Notes under the pieces: generated by a model
The model's database searches: none
What the model saw: only the letters and a program-made list of their open reading frames with translations
What the model was told of the DNA's origin: nothing
Shown: piece after piece, positions 12,631-23,329 of the stretch
Layout of the letters: each line of letters begins with the position of its first letter
Position numbering within the stretch: the stretch's first letter is position 1
DNA from: Geosiphon pyriformis
Taxonomy: Eukaryota; Glomeromycota; Glomeromycetes; Archaeosporales; Geosiphonaceae
Reading direction: 5' to 3'
Length of the DNA: 64,000 nucleotides
Assembly: GCA_016748015.1 (NCBI GenBank)
Contig: JAAOMT010000168.1
Location: 76,190 to 140,189, forward strand
Translations under genes and position numbers: made by a program

Positions 12631-13308
12631 CCAAAATTTCTAGCTAGAAAATTAAGAAATTCAAGGAATCTCATATATCATAAATTATGTATATATAATA
12701 GCAGTATCAGAAGCTAAAAAATTAGTTAATTAGACTTGCAAATCATAATAATTAAATACTTTTTCTTTTAAAAATAATTGTTATCAACCAAAATAAAATT
12801 ATATTAATAAAATATTCCTTTAATTTTTCAAATCCATGTTATTATTTACTACTTAATCTGCTGGCATAATAGCTCTTAATCACAGCTATTGACAAGACAC
12901 TTATTTCTTATTTTATTTTATTTTATTTTATTTTTTTATTTTCTTTTATTTTTTTATTTTTTTTTATTTTTGTTTGTTAATTTACTAATTGATTAAAAAA
13001 TTAACATACAGAGTCACTGACATCAAAAAGACTGGTAAAAGATCTGTGAAACAAAGATAAAACACTTATAATTGAGGATAGCTTACCAAGAAAATTACTG
13101 GCCATTACACTGAGAAAAAAATTTGACAAAATTGCAATTCCAGAAAGTTACAGATAAAACAATATCTGAATCTCTGTTTATTATGCAAAAAACTTAACCA
13201 AAACCTTTAGATTACAAAAACCTTTAGAAATCAACACTATTATATTAATTGAGCACCAAGTTATGAATTTGTTATTTGTTTTCATATCCCAAATAATCAT
13301 TTATAACA
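12631..13308 (+). repeat. G1 5' LTR, truncated at its 5' side
   Basis: It aligns by eye with the 3' part of the G1 3' LTR and of the G4 LTRs: CCAAAATTTCTAGCTA, then AATTATGTATATATAA (TATA box near 12690), the TTTTATTTTATTTT run at 12900-12970, and the terminus TATAACA. The first part of U3, with the TGTTAC start, is missing. Confidence 0.85.
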
Positions 13309-13395
13309 TTTGGTACTCTCTGTAAGGTATAATCTAACAGAAAACTAATTATTTGTAATATTTGATGCTTTCTGTAAGATATAATTCAACAGAAA
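13296..13395 (+). repeat. Duplicated primer-binding region
   Basis: The LTR end plus the next 40 or so bases occur twice in direct order: TATAACATTTGGTACTCTC ... ACAGAAAAC, then TGTAATATTTGATGCTTTC ... ACAGAAAAC. G3 and G4 have a single copy of this block. The first copy preserves the TTTGG start expected of a tRNA primer-binding site; the second reads TTTGA. Confidence 0.75.
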
Positions 13396-13494
13396 ACCAG
13401 CATTAACAACAACCATACAGAAAAGTAACAGACCAAGAGAAAACAAAAAAAAATCACTTAGGATTTGTGAAATTTTTATTTTAGTATTATTTTT

Positions 13495-13985
13495 AATAAA
13501 CTTGTTAAAATTAAAACTCTAATTATTCAAAATCTGATTATTAAAACCCCAAACATTTGAAAATTACCATTGATAACTCTTTAAAATTTGTTAAATTAAA
13601 GCTTTGATTATTTAAGCCCTAATCATTAAAATCCCAAATATTCAAAACTTACCTTTGATAAACTTTTTAAAATTAAAACTCTAATTATTCAAACCCAATT
13701 ATTAAAACCCCGAACATTCAAAAATTGCTGTTAATAAACTTGTTAAAACTTGTTAAATTAAAACTCCAATTATTCAAGACCCAATTGTTTAAAAACCCAA
13801 AAATTTGAAACTTAATAATTCTAATATCACTATCATACAAAAAAACTTACTGTTAATAAAAACTCATTAAACTTTTAGCAATTCAAACTTTGAAAATTAT
13901 TTAAAAACCCAAACATTTGAAGTCTAATAAATTCCAAACTTCACTATCATACAAGAAAACTTATCTCTAATAGTCCAATAAAACT
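13495..13985 (+). repeat. Tandem array of about 80-bp units derived from gag
   Basis: Units start near 13500, 13586, 13668 and 13748. They share AATTAAAACTC-AATTATTCAA, ATTATTAAAACCCCAAACATT and GATAAACT. A looser 110-115 bp repeat (ACTATCATACAA-AAAACTTA) continues to about 13985. The wording resembles the gag stretch of G4 at 37195-37300, where GAAACYCCAAAYATTCAA is repeated. An expanded gag linker is therefore the likely source. Confidence 0.7.
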
Positions 13986-14049
13986 TAATTTCCACAATAT
14001 TAATAAATCAGCAAAACTTATTTGATAGTTTTAAATCAAAATATTAGAA

Positions 14050-14535
14050 TGTAGTCACAATTTACTTTCATGTTCATATATTTAAAGAAAAGCCAATCAG
14101 TAAGAACAAATGGAAATCAAAATCAGAACTTAATTTTAATTCAAACCTTACTAATAATAACAATGATTCAAACTCCACTAATAACAGCAATAATTTAAAC
14201 TCCACTAATAACAACAATAATTCAAACTTTGTTAATGACAACAACAATTTAAACTTTATCCACAACAATTTAAATTCTGTTTCAAATACTAAACAATATA
14301 TCACACTTCTAGATCTTATAATAAAACTGGAATTAACTTAATTCAACAATAATAATAAGGGCATTATGTTTGAACATATACATAATACAGATGCAAGATT
14401 TGAATTTAGATATTCTAAACAAACCACAATAGTTAAAAACTCCAATTATGTATAAAAATTAGATTTAAAAATAGCAATAGAAATTACAGCAACAATATTG
14501 ATACAAAAGAAAAATTTAGAAAATTTTACAGAAGC
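14050..14535 (+). pseudogene. G1 pol remnant: Asn-rich linker and start of dUTPase
   Basis: This piece matches G4 from about 40220 onward. The segment 14110-14290 encodes an Asn-rich run, with a matching minus-strand artefact frame. After KQYITLLDL come traces of dUTPase motif 1 (DTDARFEFRY, where G4 has DTDAGFDLRY) and of ALEIPATT. It then jumps to EAQY, which in G4 lies just before the polypurine tract. RT to integrase are deleted between about 14505 and 14530. Confidence 0.72.
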
Positions 14536-14557
14536 TCAATATTAAAGAAAAAAATAA

Positions 14558-15411
14558 TATTATTTATAGAATATAGAAATTATATATTAGTACATAAATT
14601 AGCCAATCAAAATAAACGTAGTAAAAGTGGAATTACAGAATTTCTTTTAGAAGAATTATAGGATTTCAGAATTATAGAATTTCTGTATAAAGAATTACAG
14701 AATTCTTGAAATTCCAAAATTTCTGGCTAAAAATTAAAGAATTCAAGAAATCTTATATAACATAAATTATGTATATATAACAGTAATATTAGAAGCTAAA
14801 AAATTAATCAATTAGACTTTCAAAGTTAATTAAACTTACAAATCATAATTATTAAATACTTTTCTCTTCAAGAGATAGTTGCTATCAACCAAAATGAAAT
14901 TATATCAATAAAATATCTCTTTAAATCTTCAAATCTATGTTATTATTTACTACTTAATCTATTGGCACAATATTTTTTGATTATGGCTATTGACAAAACA
15001 CTTATTTTTTATTTTTTATTTTATTTTTCTTTATTTATTTATTTTCTTTTATTTTTTTTATTTTTTTTTATTTTTGTTTGTTGATTTATTAATTAATTAA
15101 AAGATTAATGTGTGAAGTTATTGACATTAAAGAAACTGGTAAAAGACCCATAAAACAAAGATAAAATACTTATAATTAAGAATAATTTATCAGGAAGATT
15201 ACCAGCCACTATGCTAAAAAAAAATTTGACAGAATTGCAATTCTGGAAAGCTATGAATAAAACAATACCTAAATCTCTGTTTATTATACAAAAAACTTAA
15301 TCAAAACCTTTAGATTATAAAAATTTTCAGAAACCAACATTATTATATCAATTAAGCACCAAGTTACAAGTTTGTTATTTGTTTTTATATCTCAAATAAT
15401 CATCTGTAATA
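14558..15411 (+). repeat. G1 3' LTR
   Basis: The LTR is 854 bp, the same length as the G4 3' LTR. It starts TATTATTTATAG (TGTTACTCATAG in better copies, so the TG end has become TA) and ends GTAATA (GTAACA elsewhere). A polypurine tract, AAAGAAAAAAATAA, precedes it. The TATA box GTATATATAA lies at 14771-14780. Confidence 0.88.
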
Positions 15412-18100
15412 CTAGTGCTAATGTAATAAACCCTTGTATTCTCCTAATAATGAATGTAAATTCTGTCTAATCTATTATAAAGATTGGGAACCTATTAGTC
15501 TAATACTCAAAGAAGAACTAAAAAAATACAAAAGTTCTTTGAAAATAAACCACCTGAGATCTAATCACTTGCAATAAAATATAAAAAACTTTTCTTTAAA
15601 GAAAAAAAAATAGACATTAAAAATCTGTTGGTTAGAAATAGCCCAGTTATTTAAAAAAAAAAGGATACCTCTAAATAAACTCATATATTATAATATATCA
15701 TTACTATCAAAAAAACTTACTCCATTTATTTGAAGCCTTATCAATCTAATTAATACAATAATGAGTTTATTAAAAAAGAGATAAACTGAATAAAAAATCT
15801 TGGATTTATACAAAAAACCAAAAGTAAATGGACTTTCTTAGTTATAGTAGTATCCAAAAAAGACAGAACTCTATACTTCTGTGTTGATTATTACCAATTA
15901 AATGCTATTATTATAAGAGACATATACTTACTTCCCAAAATTGATGTAATGCTAAACAAATTCAATAGTACTGCTTTTTTTTTAATCATTAACTTAACTG
16001 CTGAATTCTGGCAAGTAGAAATAGATCCAGAAAACAAAAAAATAACTGTCTTTATTACCAAATATGGCATTTATGAATTTACAGTTATGCTTTTTGGTTT
16101 TACTAATACTTTTTTTATTTTTTAATGTCTAATAAACAAAGTGTTTAAATTAATAAAAGAAAACTTTGTTTTAATTTATTTAAATGATATAATAATATAC
16201 TCAAAAACCTGAAATAAACTTCTTAAACACTTGCAAAAGATTTTTGATCTTCTTAAAAATACTGGTTTTAAGATAAACCTAATTAAATTTTTTTTTGAAT
16301 AACAATTTTCCCAGTTTTTTGGTTATCTTATTACAAAAGATAGAATCTTTCCTGATCCAGCTAAAGTTGAAAAAGTCTAAAACATTAAACAATCAATAAA
16401 TATTCCTAAACTATGCTTTTTCTTTGGTTTGGCTTTTACTATTACAAATTTATTAAAAATTTCTCTAAAATTGTCTTTCCTTTCAATTACTATTCAGAAA
16501 AAATATTAATTATTACTGGAGCATTTATCAACAAAAAGCTTTTGAAACTCTAAAAAAAAAACTTATTACTATACTAATATATCTGGTTATAGATTTGGTA
16601 CTGTTTTTTCACAAAAAAATAAAAATAACAGAGAACATATTATAGCATATGTCAGTAGAACGCTCACATCAACAGAAAAAAACTATTCAATTACTAAACA
16701 AAAATGCTTAGCAGTAGTTTGGGCTACTAGTTATTAGAATTAATATCTTTTTGGTGTAAAATTCTTAGTGATAACAGATTATTAAGCTTTGGTTTAGCTA
16801 TATAACAAAAAAAAACTAGAACATAAATAGATAACTTGCTAAATACTTTACTTAAATAAATTCAACTATAATATACAATACTGCAAAGGAGCAAATTATC
16901 AAAACACCAATGTTTTTTCCAGACTTACTATCCAGTGATAGTACAATCTTTCAACCAAATCATTTTAATTATTAGTATTTTTTTCTTTAACAAACATGAT
17001 AATAGACTTAGATAACTACTCTGCCTTAATAAAATTTTTAGATAAAAGACAATATCTATTAGACTACACTTAATAACAAAAAGAACATTTATACAAACAA
17101 TCAAATTTTTATTTGATTTGCCAAAACCAATTATATAAAAAAAATTAAAAAATTCTAACCACTTTTAGAGAATCATAAGATTTGAGGAAAAAGAAATTGT
17201 AATATACAACATACATACTAATCTATTAGCTAAACACTTTGAAAAAACTAAAACAATTCAAAAAACTTTAACTTGCTATTATTGGCCTACTTTGGAAAAA
17301 GACATTGCTGAGTACATCAAAACTTGTAATACTTGCCAAAGAAAAGGAAAACCTAATTGTCAAAAAGATATTCATCTAATCTCTGTTGGTCAATTATTTA
17401 ACAAAATTAACATAAATGTTATTGGACTCTTAATAATAACTTTTGATGACAATAAATATATTATTACAGCTACTGATTATCTTACAAAGTGAGTAGAAGC
17501 AAGAGTCACTCCAGATCAAACAGCAATCTTAATAGCTAATTTCATTTATAAAGATATTATTTATTACTATAGCTATTTCAAAAAACTTTTATCTGATAGA
17601 AAAAGAGCTTCTCTCAGTATACTAGTTAAAAAACTTTGTAGAAAAATGAGAATATGTTATAAACTTTCTTCCTTTTATCACTCTCAGACAAATAACCTAG
17701 TGAAATATTTCAATAGAACACTATGTAAAATCTTAACCAAAACCAGTAAAAAAACAAACTTATAAGACAAAGTACTGTCTTTAGCTTTGTTTGTTTATAA
17801 AACTGTGAATCATGACATAACAAGTTATGAACTTTTTTATCTATTCTATAAATACATAAAAACACTACTAATAGAAACTGATATTGAAACAATACTTTTT
17901 AAAGAAATCACAATAGGAAATTACAAAGATATTTTGCAAAGAAGATTTGGTATTATTCTTAACTCCTTGGTAGAAACACAAATAATTGTCTTTGAAAAAA
18001 TAAACCAGTTCTAAGAAAAGCTTAAAAAAAAAAAAATCTATAAAACACTTTTTTTAAGTATTAGTAACTTAGTTTTAAAATATTGCTTAGACAGAAACAA
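15412..18100 (+). mobile_element. Gy2 copy 1, second Ty3/gypsy family, 5' part missing
   Basis: Immediately after the G1 3' LTR the sequence changes to a different gypsy pol. The order is linker, RT, RNase H, integrase Zn domain, integrase core. Copy 2 at 23330-24947 has the same linker and RT and also shows upstream protease-like sequence that is absent here. The downstream limit is uncertain: coding similarity fades after about 18020, and LTR-like sequence may follow at 18850-19380. Confidence 0.8.
15560..18014 (+). pseudogene. Gy2 copy 1 pol: RT, RNase H, integrase (inactivated)
   Basis: RT begins with a FLVIVVSKKD-x4-FCVDYYQLNA block (15830-15910). It continues with a LINLTAEFWQVEIDP block, where the usual Asp of this motif is Asn, and has the catalytic box YLND (16177-16188, YLDD expected). 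RNase H traces run at about 16590-16800. The integrase zinc region ends at 17292-17345 with CNTCQRKG. The core follows with ATDYLTK near 17466-17492, and frames continue to 18014. Stops and frame changes occur every few dozen codons. The protein is unlike Gy1 in most motifs, so Gy2 is a separate family. Confidence 0.82.
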
Positions 18101-19660
18101 TATCTATGGTAATAAATTCTCTAACCAGTAAAAAAAACACTTTTTAGTTAACAATGTTTTGAACAATAGTTCTTATATCTTACAAAATTAATATAAAACA
18201 ATCTTTAATAATTATCTTGTTCATGATACATAACTCAAAAAATATTACTAACGATCTGATTAGTTATCTGTTGTAGTAATACTAACCCAAATGATTAGCA
18301 AAAATTAGATATAAATAAATACACCATTTTCAAAACAGAAATATTTTCAATTAACATGAACAATCATTTTTTGGATTAAAATATTCAAAATGGCTTCTAT
18401 ACTCTTCATAAGTATTGGATCAAAAACTATCCAAATGCTATTCTGACTATTAGAAAACAAACCACTATAATTAATAACAATAGAACACATACTGTTATTA
18501 AACCAAAGAAAACTACTATCAGAAAAAAAAAATTAATAGCAAAATAGATAAATATCTGTTAAAAAATATAATAGCAGCTATACTTTTACTTTCTAGCACA
18601 ATTGAAAAAACAATCCAAGAAATTTTCCCCATAGACAAAAATTTATCATATAGAAGGCAATTAAAACTCTATGGTTGCCTTGGAGAAATTATAGAGAATA
18701 TGAAACTCATGAAGAAAACAACTTCAGAGATACAGGCAGAAATTTTGGGCATTATACAGTTAGATGTTCTAAGAGTTTTGGATACAAAATTCATTTTACT
18801 TCAAGTATTATATATTCTATCCACAAAAAACTTTAACAAACTAGTTAGCTTTAAGTTAGATAAAACTCTTTAAATAAATTATATCATAAATAGCTTGATT
18901 TGGCTAGAGCTCAATCTCTTTGGAGAGGATAATATTATAGTTGAAACCTATATTTCTTATTAATTATCACATGTATTAACTACTGATATTATATAATTAG
19001 CCACTTTATTTTTAGATAGTAATTACTGATCTAATCAATAACCTAACTGTTGACCTAATTATTGATCTAATCATTGACTTAATTATTGACCTAGTTGTTG
19101 ATCTGATCATTGACTACTTTTGATAGTTATATAAGTAATGAATCTTTTAGCTATAAAAAAACATATAAGAACCAAAGAAAAAAATAAAATAAAATAACAA
19201 CTTTATTTTAATCCTTCTCTTATTGCTAATTTCTCTTTTCTTATTTTTAAGTATTTAAATATCTTGGGATAAAAATTACTTATTGACATTTATCTACCTT
19301 TTTCCTAACTTATATAATTATAGCATTTGAAGATTATTAAATAAAATGTGACTAAAGAGTACATTTGATATCTGATATTGAATTCTAAAAGTGCTGACAT
19401 GAGGCATAGAATTATATCAGTGTGTAATTATTTGTTGACAGTACAAACTATCTTTCTATCTTCAGATTCTTTGATTATCTTTTGAAAAATATAGTAACTG
19501 AGATATTTTATAAAACTGATCTTACACATTGAATCCATACTCATTCAATTTGCTTTTTGAAGTTAAATTTTCTTTGATTTTTTTTATTACTCTACAATTC
19601 TGTTTTCTCTAACTATCTGTTAGCTTGTTACTCTAACTCATAACAATAGCAAGTTATTTA
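18020..19660 (+). other. Non-coding stretch with possible Gy2 LTR
   Basis: No convincing protein is seen. The part at 18540-18860 has a partly open frame that I cannot assign. At 19000-19380 there is a minisatellite, a TATA-like TATATAAG (19131-19138) and a sequence TGATATCTGATATTGAATTC (19367-19386) followed by GTGCTGACATGAGG, which resembles the region just after the Gy1 LTRs (TGATGCTTCCTGTGAGG). That makes an LTR end near 19365 plausible, but no second LTR was found to pair with it. Confidence 0.35.
19018..19112 (+). repeat. Minisatellite with 15-16 bp period
   Basis: About six units of the type CTAATTATTGAC / CTAATCATTGAC / CTAGTTGTTGAT run in direct order, differing mainly by C/T and A/G changes. 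It lies upstream of a TATA-like sequence, as U3 repeats of LTRs often do. Confidence 0.75.
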
Positions 19661-19679
19661 TTATTATTACTAATATATT

Positions 19680-22060
19680 AAGTCAAGTATTAAAAACACT
19701 ACTATTACAAAAAAAATCAAATAAACAAGAACATCTAATAATATATGTTAGCCAAAGTTTGAGTTTAACTAAAAAAAACTATAACATTCTAGTATTGAAA
19801 TACTTAGCTATTTATTAGACTGTTATCAAATAAAAGAAATACTAAATTTAAAAGTTTAATGTATATACTGATTACAAAAAATTGACATCAATTTAAAAGC
19901 AAAAATTTGGAGATAAATATCATATAAAATAAAAAATAAAATTAATACTATTTAATTATACAATACACTATAAAAAAGGAAAAAAAAATAAAAATACTGA
20001 CAGTTTGTTATAAATAAAACAAATCTAAAAACATTTTAATCCAAAAATATAACAAAAAATAAATACTCAAAAATATTAACAACTTCAATATTATATAAAT
20101 ACTTAATAATTTAAAGAAAAATTATCTCAAAAAAAACAAAACAACATAAAACAACAATCAAAATATTTTATTACTTATCAAAATATATTATATCAGAAAA
20201 ACAGAAAAGATACAAACCAGTTATTTAAAGTAATTATAGAACCAAAAAAAAAAACAATACTGTTTAACATACACTTAAATTTAACTATAAAACATTTTTA
20301 TAAAAAAGTAATTATAGAAAAAACCAGAAAAAAATACTATTAGTCATTAATATATCCAGATATCATTCAATATGTTCAAAATTGTAATGTTTTTCAAAGA
20401 AGAGAAAAAACAAAACACAGCAACTACTAAAACTAATCAAAGTAGAACAACTATTTGATCAGATTAGAATTGACTTAATAAGACTATTAATAATAACCAG
20501 CAAAGACAACTAATACATAGCAATAGCCATAAAGTATTTTATAAAATAGTCAAAAGCTAAAGCCATTCAAAGAGCAAATGCAAAATTTATAGCCGAATTT
20601 GTATACCAGAATTTGATTTGTCGATCTAAATATCCAAAAAAATTGTTATCAAACCAAAAAACTTATTTTGTAAACAAAACATTAACAGAATTAAGTCAAA
20701 AATTTAGAATTAAAAAACTATTATTATTTTTATATTATCTACAAACAAATAATTTAATTAAAAAATTCAATAAAACATTATGTAAAGCAATAATCAAGAT
20801 CAGTCAAAAAAACCAGAACAAATGAAATTTGTTTATACTATTAGTATTATTTGCTTATTGAACAATAAAACAAGATACTATATAAGCAATATCATTTGAA
20901 CTAATTTATAATAGAACAACAATATTACTAATTAAAATAAATATCAATACATATTCAACAAAACCAATAACAGAAGCCAATTTTTAAGAAAAATTGCTAA
21001 GAAAAACATATAACTTAATAGAAACTTTAAAAAACAACAGATAAAAAGCAGTTAATAACATACAAAAGTTACAAAAAAAACAACATAATAATCAGTAACT
21101 AAATAAACTGGTCGAATTCAAAATTAGAAACAAAGTACTTTTATATTATTCTAAAGTAAAAAAACAATAGAGTAGAAAGTTTGGTTCCAAATAAAATAAT
21201 CTATTTTACATTGAAAAATTCTAGAAAATAGAACTTATAAATTAAGATAAAACAATAAAATTTTAACCAAAACAGCACATAATAATTAACTAAAATTAGA
21301 TTACAATATAGTATTATTATTTACTAGTAATATTCTATAATTAAAAGTACAGAGAATACTAATTAAATCAGATAAAATTTTACAAGATTTAGAACCAATT
21401 ATAATCATCTAAAAAACATGAAAAATAGATCAAGATAAAAATATATAAAGACACAATATATGTAATAAAAGCAATAGTAAAAGATAAAAATCTTAGATCA
21501 TATTTATACAATAACACAAAAATTGTTTTAAGTCATAAATTAACAACAATTGAACATAAAAATTATTATAAATTATTAAACAATTTGTTATAAAAACACA
21601 AAAAAAAAATTACTTTATATTAGTAATTATAAAGCCAAACAAAGCATTAATTAGATAAAATTATAGAAAAAATAAAAAACACTTTTAGAAAAATACCAAT
21701 AAAAGAACTAACTAAAAAAGACTAAAAGTTATAAATAAAACAACTTTTAATAGCATATTATTATTATAAATTAAAACAAAAGCTAAATATTCAGAAGTTA
21801 TATACTAATAAATCCAAAAAAATGTTTAATTAAGAAATAGTACAACAGATTAAAGACTTTATTAAAAAAAAGACAAGTTTTATATTATATATTAAAACAA
21901 TTTATTAATTATATATCATATTTTAAAATTCTTCAAAAATACTATTATATTTAAAAATAAAAATAACCAACTTTCAATTCGAAAACATAAAAACCAGAAT
22001 TGAACAAACAGTATTAGAAAAAGAAGTAATAGACTTAATTCAAAATAAAAATTTCAACAG
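19680..22060 (+). pseudogene. G2 pol 3' half: RNase H, integrase and post-integrase region
   Basis: RNase H remnants include SLSLTKKNYNIL and VYTDYKKLTS (about 19750-19890). The integrase core has IRIDLI near 20463 and LLSNQKTYFVN near 20640, where the second catalytic Asp is Asn, then NNLIKKFNKTL near 20747, where the catalytic Glu is Lys. One frame is open at 20613-20825. The post-integrase part at about 21440-22060 keeps ELTKKxWxLW-type and NIQxLY-type segments seen in G4. The Asp-to-Asn and Glu-to-Lys changes are all G-to-A. Confidence 0.83.
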
Positions 22061-22085
22061 ATCTTAATATTGAAGAAAAAGATAA

Positions 22086-22892
22086 TATTACTTATAAAAA
22101 AAGAGCACAAAAAAAAATAAAGAAAAGCAAATTATAAAATAGACCAATAGAAAAATAGTACTCAACAAATAAACATATTTTTAAAAATGTGTATATTCTC
22201 AAAAAATAAACACATTTTCAGAAAATCACAGCACATTTCCAAAAAATAGTACAAATAAAAAGTAAAAATGTATAAGATCTTATATAACACAAATTATGTA
22301 TATATTGTAAGAGTATTAAAAGCAAAAAAGACAGAACAGTAGTTAATAACAAGTAATTATTTAATATTTCTCTTTTTAAAAGATAGTTTGCTATAATTTG
22401 AAGTAAAATTATATTTATATCTCAATAAAATACTCAATTATTATTTAATTTATGTTATTATTACTTAATTAAAAATTTTTATTCTTTTTATATTATTAAC
22501 AATCAATGTTAATAGAATATAATACTTAATCATACTAGAACAATAGTTTTTGATTATAGCTATTGACAAGATATTAATTTTTTATTTTTATTTTTTATTT
22601 TATTTTATTTTTTATTTTTTTTTGTTGTTTACTAATTGATTAAGAAATTAAGTGCTAAGTAATTGACATTAAAGATAGTCTGGTAAAAAATTTATGAAAC
22701 AAGAATAAAAAACTTAAGGATAGCTTATCAAAAAAATACAACTGTCAAATTAAACCAGCCACTATACTAAAAAAAAATTTATCAAAAAAACCATTAATTA
22801 AATTTTTGTTCATTATATAAAAAATTCAACCAACTTTTTTAGATCACAAAACCTTCAGAAAGCACTATTATTAATAGTTATTGAGAATAAAA
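22086..22892 (+). repeat. G2 3' LTR, 3' end lost
   Basis: It starts TATTACTTATAA (from TGTTACTTATAG). The first 170 or so bases differ from the other copies: instead of GGAATTCC repeats there are AAAAAATA/CACATTT repeats. It then rejoins the family at AATTATGTATATATTG (TATA box) and the TTTTATTTT run near 22580. It stops before the GTAACA end. Confidence 0.8.
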
Positions 22893-23320
22893 TTCTGATG
22901 TTTGGTTCAGTTCAGTTTAAGTTTAATCAAATTACTAAACTAAACTGAACTAAACTAAACTCAAACAAAAAATTTGGCAAAATTTTAAACTCAAACTTGA
23001 ACCAAACTTAAAATTACCAAATCTGAACCAAACTCAAACACATGTAACAAGTTTGGTTTAAGTTTAGTTTGAAGTTTATGAACATGTTTAGATTCAATTA
23101 TTAAAAATATTATATTATACTATATTATTATTTAATTTTTTTTAATGGTTCCCGTATCTATGATCAAAAACACTATGCTATTCTTATAGTTTTAGACACT
23201 AAGCAAGTTTTCATATTTGTAATTATATTTTTACCTACAGAAAAGACATGTTCAAAAACAACAGATAATCTTTGGACTGTTAAATAATTACAAACTATAT
23301 ATATAAGACAAAAAAATTGT
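22893..23320 (-). mobile_element. hAT-type DNA transposon remnant
   Basis: At 22899-23060 there is a dense set of short inverted and direct repeats of the GTTTGGTTCAGTTCAG / CTGAACTAAACTAAAC type. Subterminal regions of hAT elements in many eukaryotes look like this. Next to it, on the minus strand, lies the end of a hAT transposase. Only this one side of the element is present; the other side is replaced by Gy2 copy 2. Confidence 0.6.
23136..23282 (-). pseudogene. hAT transposase, C-terminal dimerisation domain
   Basis: Read on the minus strand, the frame gives FEHVFSVGKNIITNMKTCL followed by VSKTIRIA and ends with IREPLKK. This matches the well-known C-terminal hAT motif with S-x-F/V-S-x-G-x2-I-T-x2-R-x2-L. 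Three stops (TAG, TGA, TAG) interrupt the last 15 codons, two of them plausibly former Trp. The catalytic part is absent, so nothing more can be said about activity. Confidence 0.62.
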
Positions 23321-23329
23321 CCAAAAACC

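Larger units (their letters stand above)
12631..15411 (+). mobile_element. G1, internally deleted Ty3/gypsy element (family Gy1)
   Basis: Two LTRs of the Gy1 family (12631-13308 and 14558-15411) flank only about 1.25 kb. Between them lie the primer-binding region, a tandem array derived from gag, a remnant of the Asn-rich and dUTPase part of pol, and a polypurine tract (near 14541-14557). Protease, RT, RNase H and integrase are gone. This is the layout of a non-autonomous derivative. The 5' LTR starts in mid-U3 at the junction with LINE-B. The 3' LTR is followed directly by Gy2 copy 1. Confidence 0.85.
19665..22892 (+). mobile_element. G2, 5'-truncated Gy1 gypsy element with 3' LTR
   Basis: The copy starts inside RNase H. 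It continues through integrase and the post-integrase region to a polypurine tract (near 22067-22085) and a 3' LTR that is cut at about 22892 by hAT-type sequence. It is colinear with G4 from about 42360 to the 3' LTR, and is much more decayed. Confidence 0.85.

Noticed and set aside
12900-12980. TTTTATTTTATTTT runs as independent microsatellites
   Set aside because: They occur at the same place in every Gy1 LTR (near 15000, 22580, 25390, 36010, 45310) and are part of the LTR.
13495-13985. CRISPR-like array
   Set aside because: Repeats are long, degenerate, without unique spacers, and derive from gag in a eukaryotic retroelement.
14074-14304. 76-codon minus-strand frame rich in Leu/Phe
   Set aside because: It is the complement of the Asn-rich linker repeat of G1.
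18540-18860. Possible host gene fragment
   Set aside because: Short partly open frames in two phases, no start context and no recognised domain; it lies between transposon parts.
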